Assembly: GCA_028829895.1 (NCBI GenBank)
Contig: CM054181.1
Location: 34,396,259-34,460,258, forward strand
DNA length: 64,000 nucleotides
Source: Sinotaia quadrata
Taxonomy: Eukaryota; Mollusca; Gastropoda; Architaenioglossa; Viviparidae
Direction: 5' to 3'
Shown here one piece after another: positions 43,980 to 57,114 of this stretch. Numbering within the stretch: position 1 is the first letter of the stretch; each line of letters opens with the position of its first letter. The notes under the pieces were generated by a model that worked only from the letters and a program-made list of their open reading frames with translations, did no database searches and had not been told where the DNA came from. The position numbers and the translations under genes were made by a program.

Positions 43980-45035
43980 TTTGCAAAAAAACAGTTTCAG
44001 TAACCTCTAGTCATAAAATAATTGTGTTCATGTCAGGTTTTTGTTTCTCCAGTCAATTTAGTTTTGGTGATGTATATGTGTGATTTGTAACTTTTATTTA
44101 AAATGCTTTTGCGTTACAATTTGTTGGGGATCTTGGTGTTTTTCTTTGAATTTTTTTTTTTTTTTATGTCTTGCAACTTCTATTTTTACTTTTTGTATAT
44201 GATTGGGAATTTATTTACCAAGCCTTTATAGATGAGGTTTTTTGTTTTATATTTTGATTCTTTTTGCATGAAGTTGGTAGTGTTCTTGTCATTGTAAAGT
44301 TTTGCTCTTTCGTCCATGACCTATTTGTTTGCTAGTTTATTGTAATAGAGAATGTGTGGAGATGACATTTTATACAGTCAATCCTAATTCTTTTATTTTT
44401 TCTTCAGTCTTAATTAGTAGTCATTAAAAATATAATTTTGAAATAGTATTTTCTTTTTGTTAGTGTTTATCGGAATTCCTGCTAGTGGAATTCAAAATAA
44501 GAAAATATTTTCCTTTCATGTTTTAAAACTTTGAATTGTTTATATATTTTTTGTCTGTTTATATATTTCTCTGAATCTGTTTTTAGCCATATAAACTTTG
44601 TTTTTGAATTGTGAAAATAATTTTGATACTGAAACAATTTGATTAGTTTGCATTTAAAAAATAAAATGTAGTTTGGAACTGTTTTGCTATTTGTTTCTGT
44701 TGCGGGCTGCACTGTTGAAATACAACTTGGCTTTTTAAAAAACCCATAAGCTTCAAGATCTTCGATTTTTAGTATGAAAGTAGGAGAATTAGCTTTTTTT
44801 TTTTTTTTTTATTAATCCCAACAATTATAAATGCTGTGCTGCCTTCAAATGAAATGTGAAATGCTCATCTTCCATTTTTGTAATGAGATCCATGTCTAAG
44901 ATATGTTAGAATACAAAATGTGAAATACATCAATTCACATATTGTGGTTGGTATTCCTACCTGTTAAAAGTCAATACTCCGTTTGGTTACTTTTAATGAA
45001 TTCTCCTTTATGATTGTATTGATTCAACAGAAGAT
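43980..45035. other. Intergenic, no feature
   Basis: T-rich on plus with a run of T at about 44795-44811. No gene or transposon identified. Confidence 0.4.
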
Positions 45036-45039
45036 GGTT

Positions 45040-46900
45040 AGTGTGATTCTTCATCTGAGTCAACATTGACTAAATCATCCATCTTCAAACTAGTTTATAT
45101 AAGTGTCCCCATAGACTACAGAAGGGACTACTGGGAGTAGGACAAACTCAACCTTAAGATTGAGTTATAATTTCTTATTGCCTCTAAAAGTACTGTTCAA
45201 TCCTTTGGTCATTATTGGAACTGAACACCTAGCTAAACATATGTTCTGTATGAACTGCAGCTGTAGTGTACTTGGTAACATCCTCTGGTCTTGGGTATGA
45301 AAACCTATCCACAAAATCTGTATCATCAAGAGCACCTAGGCTGCACATTTAAACCATACCCACATTACCAAGGATCACAAGCAAAGAATCGAGATCATAA
45401 GTGATAAATCCATTATGCATTCCAGTCTCCTCCAAATCTGATATCATTATCCTCCTGTGACAACTATGATGGCCAGTAGCAGTTCCATAACTATAATTGT
45501 GCCAATTGTGTTGACCTATTAGATATTGATAATGGATGCTCACAACATTCAGCAATAACTTTTTAATTCATTCACCACTTTTGTCGGGAATAAAATACTA
45601 CAACTGCCCTGATAGTTTCACTACTGTCACCTGCAAACCTCACCTGACCAAGATAATTGCCTTGCAGATATACAATACCTAATCATCAGTTACCAGTACT
45701 ATAACCAATTATTGAAACACCTCCACCACCGATGATCTAGTTGTAGTTTTGAGTTTTATTCAACACTGACTGAAACTTACACAGATCAGAGTAAGTAAAT
45801 ATTTGTAGGGATAGTGCAAAAGTAGCACTTCAAGGCCACAAAAAAATTACCCAAACAGGAATGTATAAAGAAATCCTTCCCTGAGGTGATGACAACCAGA
45901 ACCCAGAGGGTATCAATCACTGTTTCCAAATTATATTGAGTTTTCATTAAGTCCCACACTCCTTTCTCATTTAAAAGAAAGACCACAATATGGATATGAA
46001 ATAACTGATAACTACATGATCGAATTTAAAGGTCCAACCCCACCTTAGTAAAAGGCAGTCTTGGATACTAAACAGTAGAGCCCTTCCAATTAGAGGATTA
46101 AATAATACAACTCTTGTTGTTGTAAGTGCCTACTTAGTGATAAAATCCTTCCCATCCTGAGGATTAATATGCATCAGCTGCAAAAATAATATGGTTATTG
46201 GGTAAAATTTGTGGTCTCATTCGCATCCCACCAAGCAATGCCACTTGATTTGATTTTACACATCCTGTTTGAACACAGGTTACAGGTTTCCCTGATAGTA
46301 AAGGATTTTTTTTTTTGCCCAAACTAGTGCTATGGCAGCCTCAGTGAAAGTGATTTAGACAATCAAAATTCTCAGTCACATTCAAGTTTCCACTTCATTC
46401 CCAACCAAATTCACCACCCAAACCAAATACTTCTCTCACCCTCTCCCTTCAAAACCTGGAACAAATGAGCAATGTTGAGTCAAACAGATTGACTGTACTC
46501 CTATCAAAATAATATCATCTACAGATCAAGAACACAGACAACCGTGCCAAGTTCCCTCAAAAATAAAACAATTCCCTCATTCAAAACCAGGGATCTATAC
46601 CCTCCAACCTATCACCAACAAAAATTCAATCTTTACTGCAATTAGTCAATTCACACTATACCTAACCTAGGTGGCCTTTCAAACCAGTCCCCATCTTCCA
46701 CAGAACTCACTTTCCAATAGCAAACTCACGACCTAATTCTACTTTAGAAAATGAAACCCAATTAACTCTTTACCTAATGGACACTATTTATAGAGCAGCT
46801 GCACATTGACCAGTCAATTTACTTAGATCTGACATCCTACAGACGGGTTTTTATAAAGTGAGAGCAAAGGCGGGTTACTATGTTTGAACTGTTCTATTCC
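45040..46900. other. Strand-skewed block (C and A rich on plus)
   Basis: Base use differs from the surroundings: on plus C clearly exceeds G and A exceeds T, most visibly at 46380-46740. It is also less AT-rich. Such skew is usual for mitochondrial DNA, with minus as the G/T-rich coding-like strand. The left part carries COX2-like sequence; the right part I do not recognise. Confidence 0.45.
45150..46115 (-). pseudogene. Possible decayed mitochondrial COX2 segment (NUMT)
   Basis: On minus, in broken frames, short segments resemble COX2 in the right order: FKFDHVVISYFISIL (cf. the FHDH helix), LETVIDTLWVLVV (cf. LE..IETIWT), YLIGQHNWHNYSYG (cf. IGHQWYWSYEYS), LGALDDTDFVDRF (cf. LR.LLDVDNR), VTKYTAAVHTEH (cf. 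the TAADVLHSW motif) and DQRIEQYF (cf. PGRLNQ.SF). Spacing is close for some pairs but too long for two. Each match is weak; confidence rests on collinearity and base skew. Could be an unrelated repeat. Confidence 0.3.
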
Positions 46901-48780
46901 CCACAAAACAAGTCCTAATCAATTTATAATAGTAATAAAAGTTACTCAAAAATTATTTTATCATTCAAAAATGTATATAAAAAAATATCCTGGTTCAGTG
47001 AAATAGAATACCAATGATACACGTTTTTTGTTTAAATCTAAAAGCTGATAGTAAGGAATACTTTTTTTTAAAGTAAAAACTAAATACAAGATAAATGGAA
47101 AATTGTGTACTCACCCAAATAAAAATGAAGAATCCATACTTTGATAGCTGAATTAATTAATGGCACAGTCAAGAACAAACATATGCAAATACAACACAAA
47201 CACTCTAGAGGGGTATGGCTGTTTAAAAAAGAAAATAAAAAGCAGAAATGTATATTTACTCTTAATTTGGATCTAAGCTATAAATAAACAGATATTTGTA
47301 TTTTCTTGTTATTGCATTGTCTGCTTACGCTGCTGTAAATGCAAGTCTCACACATTCTCCACCTGCTTTGTTTACTTCAAAATATCATAAGGAGTGCCCA
47401 AGGTTGGGTCACGTTAATATTGGCAATAAAGATATGATCAAGTCCAGAAATAGGGATAGGCAAATTTGCCCTGCCATAGTACCCTAATACTGTTTTCTGG
47501 ATGCATTTGTATTAATTATCTCAATAAATTTGTACATCAATTTCTAGAAAATAAAAATGTGGCAGAAGACTAATTTTTTTATTTGCAAAGTATGATGCAT
47601 TAAAGTTGAGTAGAATGCTCAGTTGAAGACTCTCTGACACCATTAATGAAGCAGACAATCTAGTGTCTATACATCTATTACTTCTGAAAAAAGTATGATT
47701 AAAAAAATATTTATAACATATAGCCAATGTAATTATTTCTTTATTTTTAAAAATTGAAAATACTCAGTTATGTGCAACCAAAAGCATTTATTGTCTTTGG
47801 TATAAATAAATTTACAACACACAAATAGTCAACAAATTAAATATTCACATTTTAAATTTTTTAATTGAGACAAAAGCATGTAATTAATCTTTATATTTAA
47901 CTCTATACATATGAACATTATCTTGAAACAAGTAATAAATGGTTCAGAATATCAATGAAGCTTACTGGTAAAAAGGTAATGATAATGACCAGTGTCATTT
48001 TATTATATCCATTGTACTGTGTAATATACAATACAATGTATCTATGAAACCTTAAATGGCAGAAGTATATGTTAAGTGTAATTTCTAACATAAAGTGTAA
48101 TGTCCAGAATAATTTTATGCTTAGTAGTATCAATGAAGCCTAAAATGAAAATATAAAAGTCCAGTATAATTTGTAACATCCAGTTTAATGTCCTGTATTA
48201 ATTGTACTGTCCAGTATAATATCTAGATTCTGTCTAGTGGATTGTATCAATGAAACATTAAAAAAAAAAGAGAGATTAGTATGCTCAGACTAATTATAAC
48301 AGCCAGAGAATTTCTTAAGATTTATGTCCAATGTAATGTAAAATGTCCTGTAATTGGTCAGGTTCAGTGATTGTAATGTCTAGTTTAATTTGAAATATTC
48401 AGTGATTTGTAATGTTGTCAAGATACTAAAATGTGCAACATAATTTTAAATTAGATTTCAATTGCAAGATTATTTGGATTATTTGAAATTGGTAATATAC
48501 AAATGTTGAAACTATATATAAAAAGTGACTACTCTTTTTCCAATATAAATTATAATACAATGTGAAATATCTAAAGGTTGGTTGTTTTTTTAATACATAT
48601 ATATATTTTTCTGTTATTTAGTAACGGCTATTCTTGTAATCATCAAAATAAGTATTGAGCAGAAGAAACAGTTAAGGTAACCTCAGATATAATTATGATA
48701 AATAAAATTTAAATGAGTGCTTGAGAAATCATAATCATAGTGTTGATAACATTGGGGATTAGTATTATTTCTTTACAGGA
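46901..48780. other. Intergenic, no feature
   Basis: AT-rich. 48040-48420 holds loose repeats around taatgtccagtataattt. The open frames at 47296-47487 and 47521-47727 have no recognisable product. Confidence 0.4.
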
Positions 48781-48829
48781 ATGGAATCCTATTACATGTA
48801 AATAAAAATAAATACATTCTCACCCTGAA

Positions 48830-49260
48830 CAACTTATAAAAATGCAATAATTAACCCTTGTACAGCACTATAATGCATGTTTATACTGCACACCTTAATA
48901 AACACAATGATTAACCCACTATATAATATAGTATTTTATCCTCTCTTCCTTCTGTACACGTTAACTAAATATAACTATTAGTCCTATATAGTATGTGTTC
49001 ATCCTGTACACCTTATTTAAATACAATGATTATTATAATTTGTTCATCTATACTGAACAAAATGCAATGATTAACCCCCATATAGCATTATAGTGTGTGT
49101 TCATCCCACACTTTAAATAAATCCTCAACCCTTATACAGTATTATGATGTGTTCAGTCTGTGTACCTCACAGAGTAAAATGACAAATTTCATATATAGCA
49201 TTACAGTGCATGCTTATCACACACACCTTACAAAATACAATCATTAACAGGCGAACTCTT
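48830..49260. repeat. Degenerate minisatellite, about 55-60 bp
   Basis: Imperfect units around cttatatagcattatagtgt and gtgttcatcccacacacctt, five or six copies. Intergenic. Confidence 0.65.
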
Positions 49261-49499
49261 GTCAGGTAAGTAATAGAGCATGTTCAACCCACCAGTATTT
49301 ATTCCTTATACAGGAGATAATGTATATTCATACAATGTATGTGTTAACTTGTACATTTTACCAAAGACAGTTATTAAATATAAGCATACCACAAAATAAC
49401 AATAACATTTTAATACCATACAGAACAATTTAGCATTAAATGAAATGCACCCCAATAAAATGTGTTACTGACAAAAGAAAACAGCTTTAGCAAAAGTGC

Positions 49500-49735
49500 T
49501 TGTGTGTGTGGCCATACCAAGATAACTACTGTTAGTATTTGTAGCCATTCCAAATTTACTACTATCTACTTGTGACCATACCAAGTTTATTGTCAGTATT
49601 TGTGGCTAAACAAAGTTAACTGCTGTTAGTATTTGTGGCCATAGCAGTTAACTACTGTTAGTATTTGTGGCCATACCAAGTTAACTATTGTCAGTAATTC
49701 TGGCCATATCAAGATAACTACTGTCAGTATTTTGA
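49500..49735. repeat. Minisatellite, about 38 bp
   Basis: Five to six copies of gtggccataccaagttaact followed by actgttagtattt. Intergenic. Confidence 0.88.
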
Positions 49736-50039
49736 AGGTAGAAGAACTTTCAATCCAGTAAACCAATAAAGCTGAATAAACACCCACATTGATGTTTTTA
49801 TTATTTACATCTGCTCAGCTAGGTACTAAAAGACCAACATAATGTTTTACAATGATTCTGATTAATGACTTGAACTTTATCTGTCAATCAAATTTAAGAT
49901 CTCATAACTGTGGTCCATGAGTTCTAGACCTGTCTCTGAAATAATTTAAGATCCTTTTGTTTCTAGTACAACACTAAAGGAAAAAGTTATTACAATAGTT
50001 TTGTTGAAATGTTAACTTTTCTATTCATCTCCATGGCTA

Positions 50040-50435
50040 ACTTTATTTGTAGTTATAATTACAGTTAATGTTTAATTACTAGCAATAAAAATGAATAATT
50101 ATTGGCAGTAAAAATGTGTAATTACTGGCTAAAAAATGTATAATTAAGAACTGCATAATTAGTGGCAGAAAAAATATTTAAATTATTGGCAATAAAAATG
50201 CATAGTGACTGGCAGGAGAATGTATAATTACTGACCAGAAAAATGTATAATTATTAGCAATAAAAGTGTTTAATTACTGGCAGTAAAAATATATCATTAC
50301 TGGCAATAAACATGTATAATTACTGACCAGAAAAATGTATAATTATTGGCAATAAAAGTGTTTAATTACTGGCAGTAAAAATATATAATTACTGGCAATA
50401 AACGTGTATAATTACTGGCAGTAAAAATGTACTGT
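50040..50435. repeat. 23-bp minisatellite, about 16 copies
   Basis: Unit ataattactggcagtaaaaa plus tgt, with gaccag and gcaataaa variants alternating. Intergenic. Confidence 0.92.
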
Positions 50436-50439
50436 AAGA

Positions 50440-52435
50440 AATAAAGTTATATATTAAATAGTAATTAAAATTATATAATAGTAGACCTTCAGTTAGACAA
50501 AGTCAACAGTAGTAATATTATATCAGCACCATGTACAATAATTCATTTAGACTGCTCTATGTGCTGGAAAGTTTCTGTTAAATGTTAAATGTAAGTGTAT
50601 GCACTTATACCTGCATTATAAAATAAATCTGGAGATTTTCATTACAGCCTTCAAATTAATCGAACTTTCTAATTAATGTTGACAGAATGCAATGGTCCCC
50701 TGCGATTGAGCAGATGTAGGAGGAAAAGCTCCAAATAAAATGTTGCAAGATAGGACTTAAATGCTGGCCACTTGAACATAGTGGCCTGGATGTGCCCAGA
50801 CTTCCCATCACAGCTCGCCCTACTACATATATTTCCAAATCTGCACTATTTCTGATGATGTTTGGAAATCTGTTACTCCATTATTTTTTCTTCTTCTAAA
50901 TTTTACTTTATGCACAAAATAAACAAGATTATAAATCATTCTACCAAAGCAAGGAAAATCACTTGTTTTTTCAAATTAAAATATGGATTTTCATCCATTT
51001 ATTTATTTCTCTGGAGTCATGTATAAGCTTATATGGTGCATACTAAAAAGATGCAACTTTATTACAGGTAGTAAATGTTAATTATACTAAATTGTTTTAA
51101 AATGTAATATGGTAAAATTTTAGTTAAGGCTAGTTTGTTTGTATTTTTAAATATTAAACAAAGAAAAAGCAGACTATTTAAAAGTATACTTTTTTCATTA
51201 AAATAAATGAAACAAAATTTTAAAAAATGAAACACTTTTCAGAAACTCCAAAATGATGTCTTCATTTAATTTTATACCAAAAAAAATTAAATACAAGAAA
51301 ATTTAATTTTAATAAAATTTGATTATTTATATTTTTGATAGAAATTAAGTCATTTTATTTGGACATGTGAACAAACTCATTTTATGCTTTTAGCACAACA
51401 GTCATTCACATCTAACATGAAGTTACTTTGTTTACAACAAATTCTATTTTTGTAATAAATCATAACATACCACTTAAGACAACAATAAAGTAACCCTTAT
51501 TAAGGTTAGCAAACACATACATGCAAACAAACCATTAAATAAAACTAGCATTTCTCTTGAAATTTTTTTGATACAAAATAATAAATTTTACATAGAACAA
51601 AGTTATTATGATCATCTCTGTACACATTGAACACAAGTTTATATCTAAGATTCTGGATACATTAAGCAAAACATAAGATTTTAAAATTTCTTCAACAGGA
51701 ACTTTTTGATTCAGTTAATAAAATAATACTATAATGCTAATACAAAACAAATAAATAACTAATTTTACCCTTTATCCTCATTAATTCTTCTTTGCACTAT
51801 GAAAAAAATACTTGTAAAGTTGGATCCAAGGAAAGCACTTTATCTTGCCCACAACCATCCATTCTTGTAATTCATTTTTTGCACAATGATGATCAAAAGT
51901 TGATAAATTTCAATTAAAAAATAAAAATAATATCTATTGACTACCTTCACTCCAGGGATTCTAATTATTACAGATGAAACATTTTGGCAAGAAAAACATA
52001 ACATCTAAAAATATAGCAATCCACAAGTCTAACACTATATTAATCAATTAACATATTGTTTTTAAGAAAGAAGGTTCTGCACTTTAACCTTTCTAATTAG
52101 ATCATTTATTTAATGGCTAATTTTTTTTTTGTAAGCTACATCTAAACAATGAAGAAAGGCTGAGGGGGAACTGTTATAATACTAATGCAATAAATGGCAA
52201 CAGTTATCTGACCCTGAGAAAAACTTATGAACTTTGATAACCTCAGATACAACATGACAAAAAAAAAGTCAACAGCCACTGTGCAGCACAACTTGAAAAT
52301 AAAACACATACAGACGACATTGAGGTATTTGTGGTATGTATGTTTAAATTTACATTTCATGATAATGCGTTTGAACATATTTGAATACTTTACTAAGACA
52401 ACAGTATGCTTTTAGAATAGTGTGTGATTTCATAT
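50440..52435. other. Intergenic, no gene
   Basis: AT-rich. 50670-50840 is GC-richer than its flanks and reads open on minus (60 codons) without a recognisable product; it may be a repeat remnant. Nothing else identified. Confidence 0.4.
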
Positions 52436-52439
52436 TCTA

Positions 52440-52655
52440 AACAGGCTATTGGTCACAGAGTATCAGAGTTCTTCTGATTCTAAAGAGATTACTGGTTGAT
52501 CATTAACTAAAGAGCATGATTCCAGATTCAAAATGTATATTTCTTGCTCATTAAAATCACTAGAGAAAAATTTGGAATCTGACAGAGACTAAACAGGCTA
52601 TTGGTTGATCAAGGGAGAGAATTCAGAGTCTAAACCACTGAGCTATACATAAATG
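52440..52655 (-). mobile_element. Dispersed repeat with tRNA-like A box, copy 1
   Basis: At its right end, minus reads tatagctcagtggtttaga, a good RNA polymerase III A-box. The body contains aaacaggctattggttgatc and agggagagaattcag, shared with 56376-56530. No clear B-box, so the SINE assignment is tentative. Confidence 0.45.
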
Positions 52656-52659
52656 GAGA

Positions 52660-55079
52660 GGACATTCAATGATAGCAAGCACGCCAATGTGTCACTAACA
52701 TAAGTTTCAGTTCAACCATTTTGAGAATATCAGTTGGACATGTGCTGAAGACTGTTGGAAAGCATTCATTATTTTTAAAATATGCCTAAGTTAACAATGT
52801 AAATTATATAATCATATTTAATTCATTTTATTATAATTATTTTTGTTTTTAGTATTGGGTAAGGATACATTTAAAAAAAAATTTAAAATAAACATTCTTG
52901 AAAATATTAATTTGTAACATTACACTTACAGAATTTTACAATCACTAAATGATGTCAGCAATAGTCTGTCATCACATTTTTGTTGAAAAAAATTTAATCA
53001 ATGTTTTTGTTTTAATTTGTATTTTAGGTTTATTATTTTGTTTTTCAAAATCAAAGTACATACTACATAATCTTTATCCACTATGTGTGTGTGTGTGTGT
53101 GTGAAGGCATTTCTTCTGTCACTATTGAAAGTTTTAGTGCAGTTATTTGGGGAAAAACCAGTCACTGAAAACAACAGTGCTGTAGACAATGTGCTGAGAA
53201 ACATTCATTATTAATAAAATATTCCAGCATACACACGTTTGCAGATATGTTTATATAAATTATACAGACTATATTTTTCTCAAGGTTAAAAATATATGTT
53301 AGAATGAGAGAGAGTGTGTGTATTTACTAAAAATAAATATACTAAATGTAATTTCCCCTCATGTTGCTTTTACAAAAAATAGCATATTCTTCTAATTTTG
53401 TCAGTGCAAACTTAAAACATAAATAATATCTGAAGTACTTTTGTATTTCACTATAGAATATATTAATATTGGGGAAAAACAATTACGGAAAATCTATAAA
53501 AAAATTGTATAAAGTAATAGATTGGTATGTGTAGAAGTGGTTTACAGTTGTGACTAAAAATAAGTCACTATTCATGCATTTAAATGGTTATTAGAAATTA
53601 GTCACCACAGTTTACAAATGTGTGCATGTACTTTATTTATTTTGATAGTTGTATTTTGTTAACATGTGGTTCAGCAGATAAACAATTTTAACTAGTCACC
53701 ACAATTTAAAAATGTGTGCATGTACTTTATACTGATAGAGTATTTTGTTAACATGTGGTTCTAGCAGATAAACAATTTTAACAAAACAATTTGTGACAAG
53801 CAACTTTTGTATGGGTGAGGTACAATCTAATTTCATTTAAATTATGGGCCTTGTTTGGGGCACATTTAGATTACCTTAATCATAATAATTTCTTCTTTGA
53901 TATAGTGTGAATGGGTAAAGATTACAATTCTCAATTTTAATTTGAAATAAAATTTAACTAAACAGATTTATTATTCGTTTACATTTTAAACCATGGATAT
54001 CAAATCTGATTTTTCACCATTATTTTTTAGTTTCCCTCTACTTAGCCTAATTGACATATCACTATGTAATGATAGAACTTATACAATTAGTACAGTTATG
54101 TAGATCTGGTAAGATAAATAATTTTTTAGCCAGCATATAGTGGTAGCCTTTTCATAAAAATGACAAAGCACTTCTTGATTAAAGTATTTATAATGCTAGT
54201 TGTAAATTATAGAATCTATCTAAGGAATTTTATTAGATGATTCTTGATATAACTATTTAGTTTATAATATTCAGAAGTAAAAATATTCTTAATATTTTAA
54301 GTGATTAAATTAATTCTTTAAATTATTTGGAACCTTAACTTGCAGCATACAATCACCTAATATTTCATGTTAACAATATTCTGTTATCAATTTAAGAAAA
54401 ATGTTTGTGAATAAAATAAAAATATTAAACAATTCTAGTCATATTATGTACTTTGTATATATTTATGAGGCTATCTTGTATTTTTAAAATCAAAGTACAT
54501 ACTACATAATCTTTATGATAAAATATACACTTGACACTGATCATGATGAGTATGGAAGTGTAATATACAAAACTAGCAAAATATCAGTATACAGACACTA
54601 GAAATGGAGAAAATGCTGGTGTAAATGAAACTGGCTTATTCTGAACATGGATAAATCTGGTAACATGGTAATGATTGTTTCATAAATAATACTATTTAAT
54701 ATCACAGTAATGAATAAATAATACTAATTTAAACCATTTCGGTAGTGCTAACTCTATATCCTTCAGTAAACTGTTTAACAGTATCTACAATGTAAAGAAA
54801 TGGTTTAGATTGATTCGGTTTTTCAAAATTGGACAAGTATTGCAATTACAATGTACATATAATTTAAACAGACTGAGTAAAATTTTCTACAACGTAAGGC
54901 TATTGCTTTACATTTCTTTGATAATTATTATCTTAAGTAATAGGCCTGTGGATCTTTCTCTTTCTTGTTTGTTTGTATTGTGTTGTAAATTTAATTATAT
55001 TTAATGAATTAAAAGATTCATAAAATTGAGTATAAATATATCAAAAACAGTTGATGCCAAATGCACAGTTACCATAGAC
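52660..55079. other. Intergenic, no gene
   Basis: AT-rich. A TG run at 53084-53102 and a duplicated pair at 53585-53700 / 53697-53790 (tgtgcatgtactttat). A segment aatcaaagtacatactacat occurs at about 53048 and 54488. Confidence 0.45.
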
Positions 55080-56292
55080 CAGTGGTTCCCAACCTTCTTG
55101 TGCCCAAGAGCACATTCAAATTTTCAGAAGAGTGGCAGGTGTCAACAATTATTTTTGTACTGGACATTCAATAATATGCAAAACATCATATTTAGTATTT
55201 CATAATATATGAAGCTATAACATTAAAGAGGTAATTTTGCACATAAAATGTTCATTAAATTATTCATCAATCAATATTTTGCTATTTCTATGTAAATTTG
55301 CTCTTTTTTGAATATACCTGAAAGATAAATTAAGTAGTTTTACAAAATACTATCTTAAAGATTCTTCATCTTCTTTATTTTCTAAAATTGTAAATGTTGT
55401 TGAACTAGTAATCAAAATATATTTATTATTATTACTTTAACAAAGATAGCCTGTTATGGTTATTTAAAAAATTCTTTGTATCGTTATGTACATTTAGATT
55501 TGAATAAACAAACATGTATAAAGTTAAGCACAAAATCATAAGCTCACATTCAGCAATGAATGGAGAAAAGATATTAAAATTCACATGCTTTTTGTAATAC
55601 GTCAGTATGATTTTTAGCACTGCATTTCGTCAGCAAGTTTTTAGCAGTTGGGGTAGTAAAATTATATACCCATTTGCATCAAATTGTCAAGATGAGCATC
55701 TGTATGTAAGTCAGGATCTGTATTTTGCTCATCATTGAGAAGAGAGCTGTACATAGATAAATGGAATTAAAATAAAAAGCTTTATTTGTATCATACATAT
55801 TTTAATGCAGGAAACCAGATTTCAAAATGTGTCATCTGTTGTGTATCTTTTAGAACAAAATCATTTGAACATTCACAATCTCCTTTTCCACTTCCTTTCT
55901 TACTCGAAGGAGACTAGCGGTCAAAGTAGTATGTTACCACTAACTGGCAGGTAAAAGAATTCACAAGTTAATGTCAACTCAGTGATGATGAACTGTTGAA
56001 ATCTCTTCAAACTGTTCCAAAGATGTTTAATATGTGGATAACCAATAGCAAAGGGCTAAAATCACTTTCACATACCATTTTCTTCATACTTGGGAAATAT
56101 ACAAGAGATTTCATCTTAGTGATATCCACAAGATCCAGTTTTGCTCTGGATGATTTTATAGAACCTATAATGAGTGTCCAGAGGTTGGACAGAACAGCCT
56201 ATATCAACACTACTTTTCATAACTCATTGGGGTGTATATAAATGCATTGGCAGGCACCATGGCGCCTACAGGCTCTAGATTGGGAAACACTG
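55080..56292. mobile_element. hAT-type element, 1213 bp, perfect 8-bp TSD
   Basis: The left end cagtggttcccaacctt and the right end (minus: cagtgtttcccaatct) form terminal inverted repeats typical of hAT elements. The flanks ccatagac at 55072-55079 and 56293-56300 are a perfect 8-bp target duplication. The interior has one open frame of 81 codons (55996-56241) without visible transposase motifs, so it is probably non-autonomous or a deletion derivative. Confidence 0.92.
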
Positions 56293-56375
56293 CCATAGAC
56301 AATACAATGCTTCAGTATTTTCAGTATGGTGGATGTTTGGCGAGAGCGAATTTGCCCTTATGTTCTCTCCATATA

Positions 56376-56530
56376 TAGAGCTCAGTGGTCTAAACAGGCT
56401 ATAGGTTGATCATTTACTCCAGGGAGAGAATTCATTTTCTCAACAGACTATTGGTTAATCATTAACTCAAGGGAGAGAATTCAGATTTGAAATAGGCTAT
56501 AATTTATATTGGTTCATCATTTATTCCAGA
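56376..56530 (+). mobile_element. Dispersed repeat with tRNA-like A box, copy 2
   Basis: Begins agagctcagtggtctaaaca (A-box-like) and continues with ggctataggttgatcattta and cagggagagaattca, then a partial second unit. Same family as 52440-52655. Confidence 0.45.
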
Positions 56531-56534
56531 GATT

Positions 56535-57110
56535 CCTCTAGCAGCAGTAAACTATAATTTCTATAGAACAGCGTGTGCCTTGAAGTGAGTTGTGAGATGG
56601 GAGGCATGAATCTGCTTTTTTCTCTCAGCTGATCTTGCTTCTTGTATGCTTCTCATAGTGTGAGCACCCTATTGCACTGAGTGTGAGTCTAGAGACTAGT
56701 GTAGTTCTGACCATGTGATTATGCCAAATGCACTGAGGTTAGGATCTAACACTCCCATATAATGTTATTTCACTACACAATATTATTCATATTATTATTT
56801 ATTTATTAGATGCTGTTCATACTGAACACATTTTTAAAATATTAGATTTTTATTCTTGCTGGTTATAATTCTAATATATATATATATATATATATTTTCA
56901 CAAATAATGCTTTTAAAGTTTAAGATATGATATTTAACGCACAACTTGAAATATATATTTTCATTTACCTGGTTTGTTTTTCTTTTTCAAGGCAAGATTG
57001 TTTAAATGATGTTGAGTTAAGCTGAGGAAGGAAAAGTTTTGGATGATGTGGAGTTCATTAATTGAAGATGAAAAACTTGGAGTTTAACTAGAAAAGAAAC
57101 AAAACAAGCT
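56535..57110. other. Intergenic, no gene
   Basis: AT-rich, with a TA microsatellite at about 56873-56894. Nothing else identified. Confidence 0.45.
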
Positions 57111-57114
57111 GACT

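Noticed and set aside
50656..50838. Minus-strand frame of 60 codons
   Set aside because: No recognisable protein; the GC-richer segment is more likely a repeat remnant.
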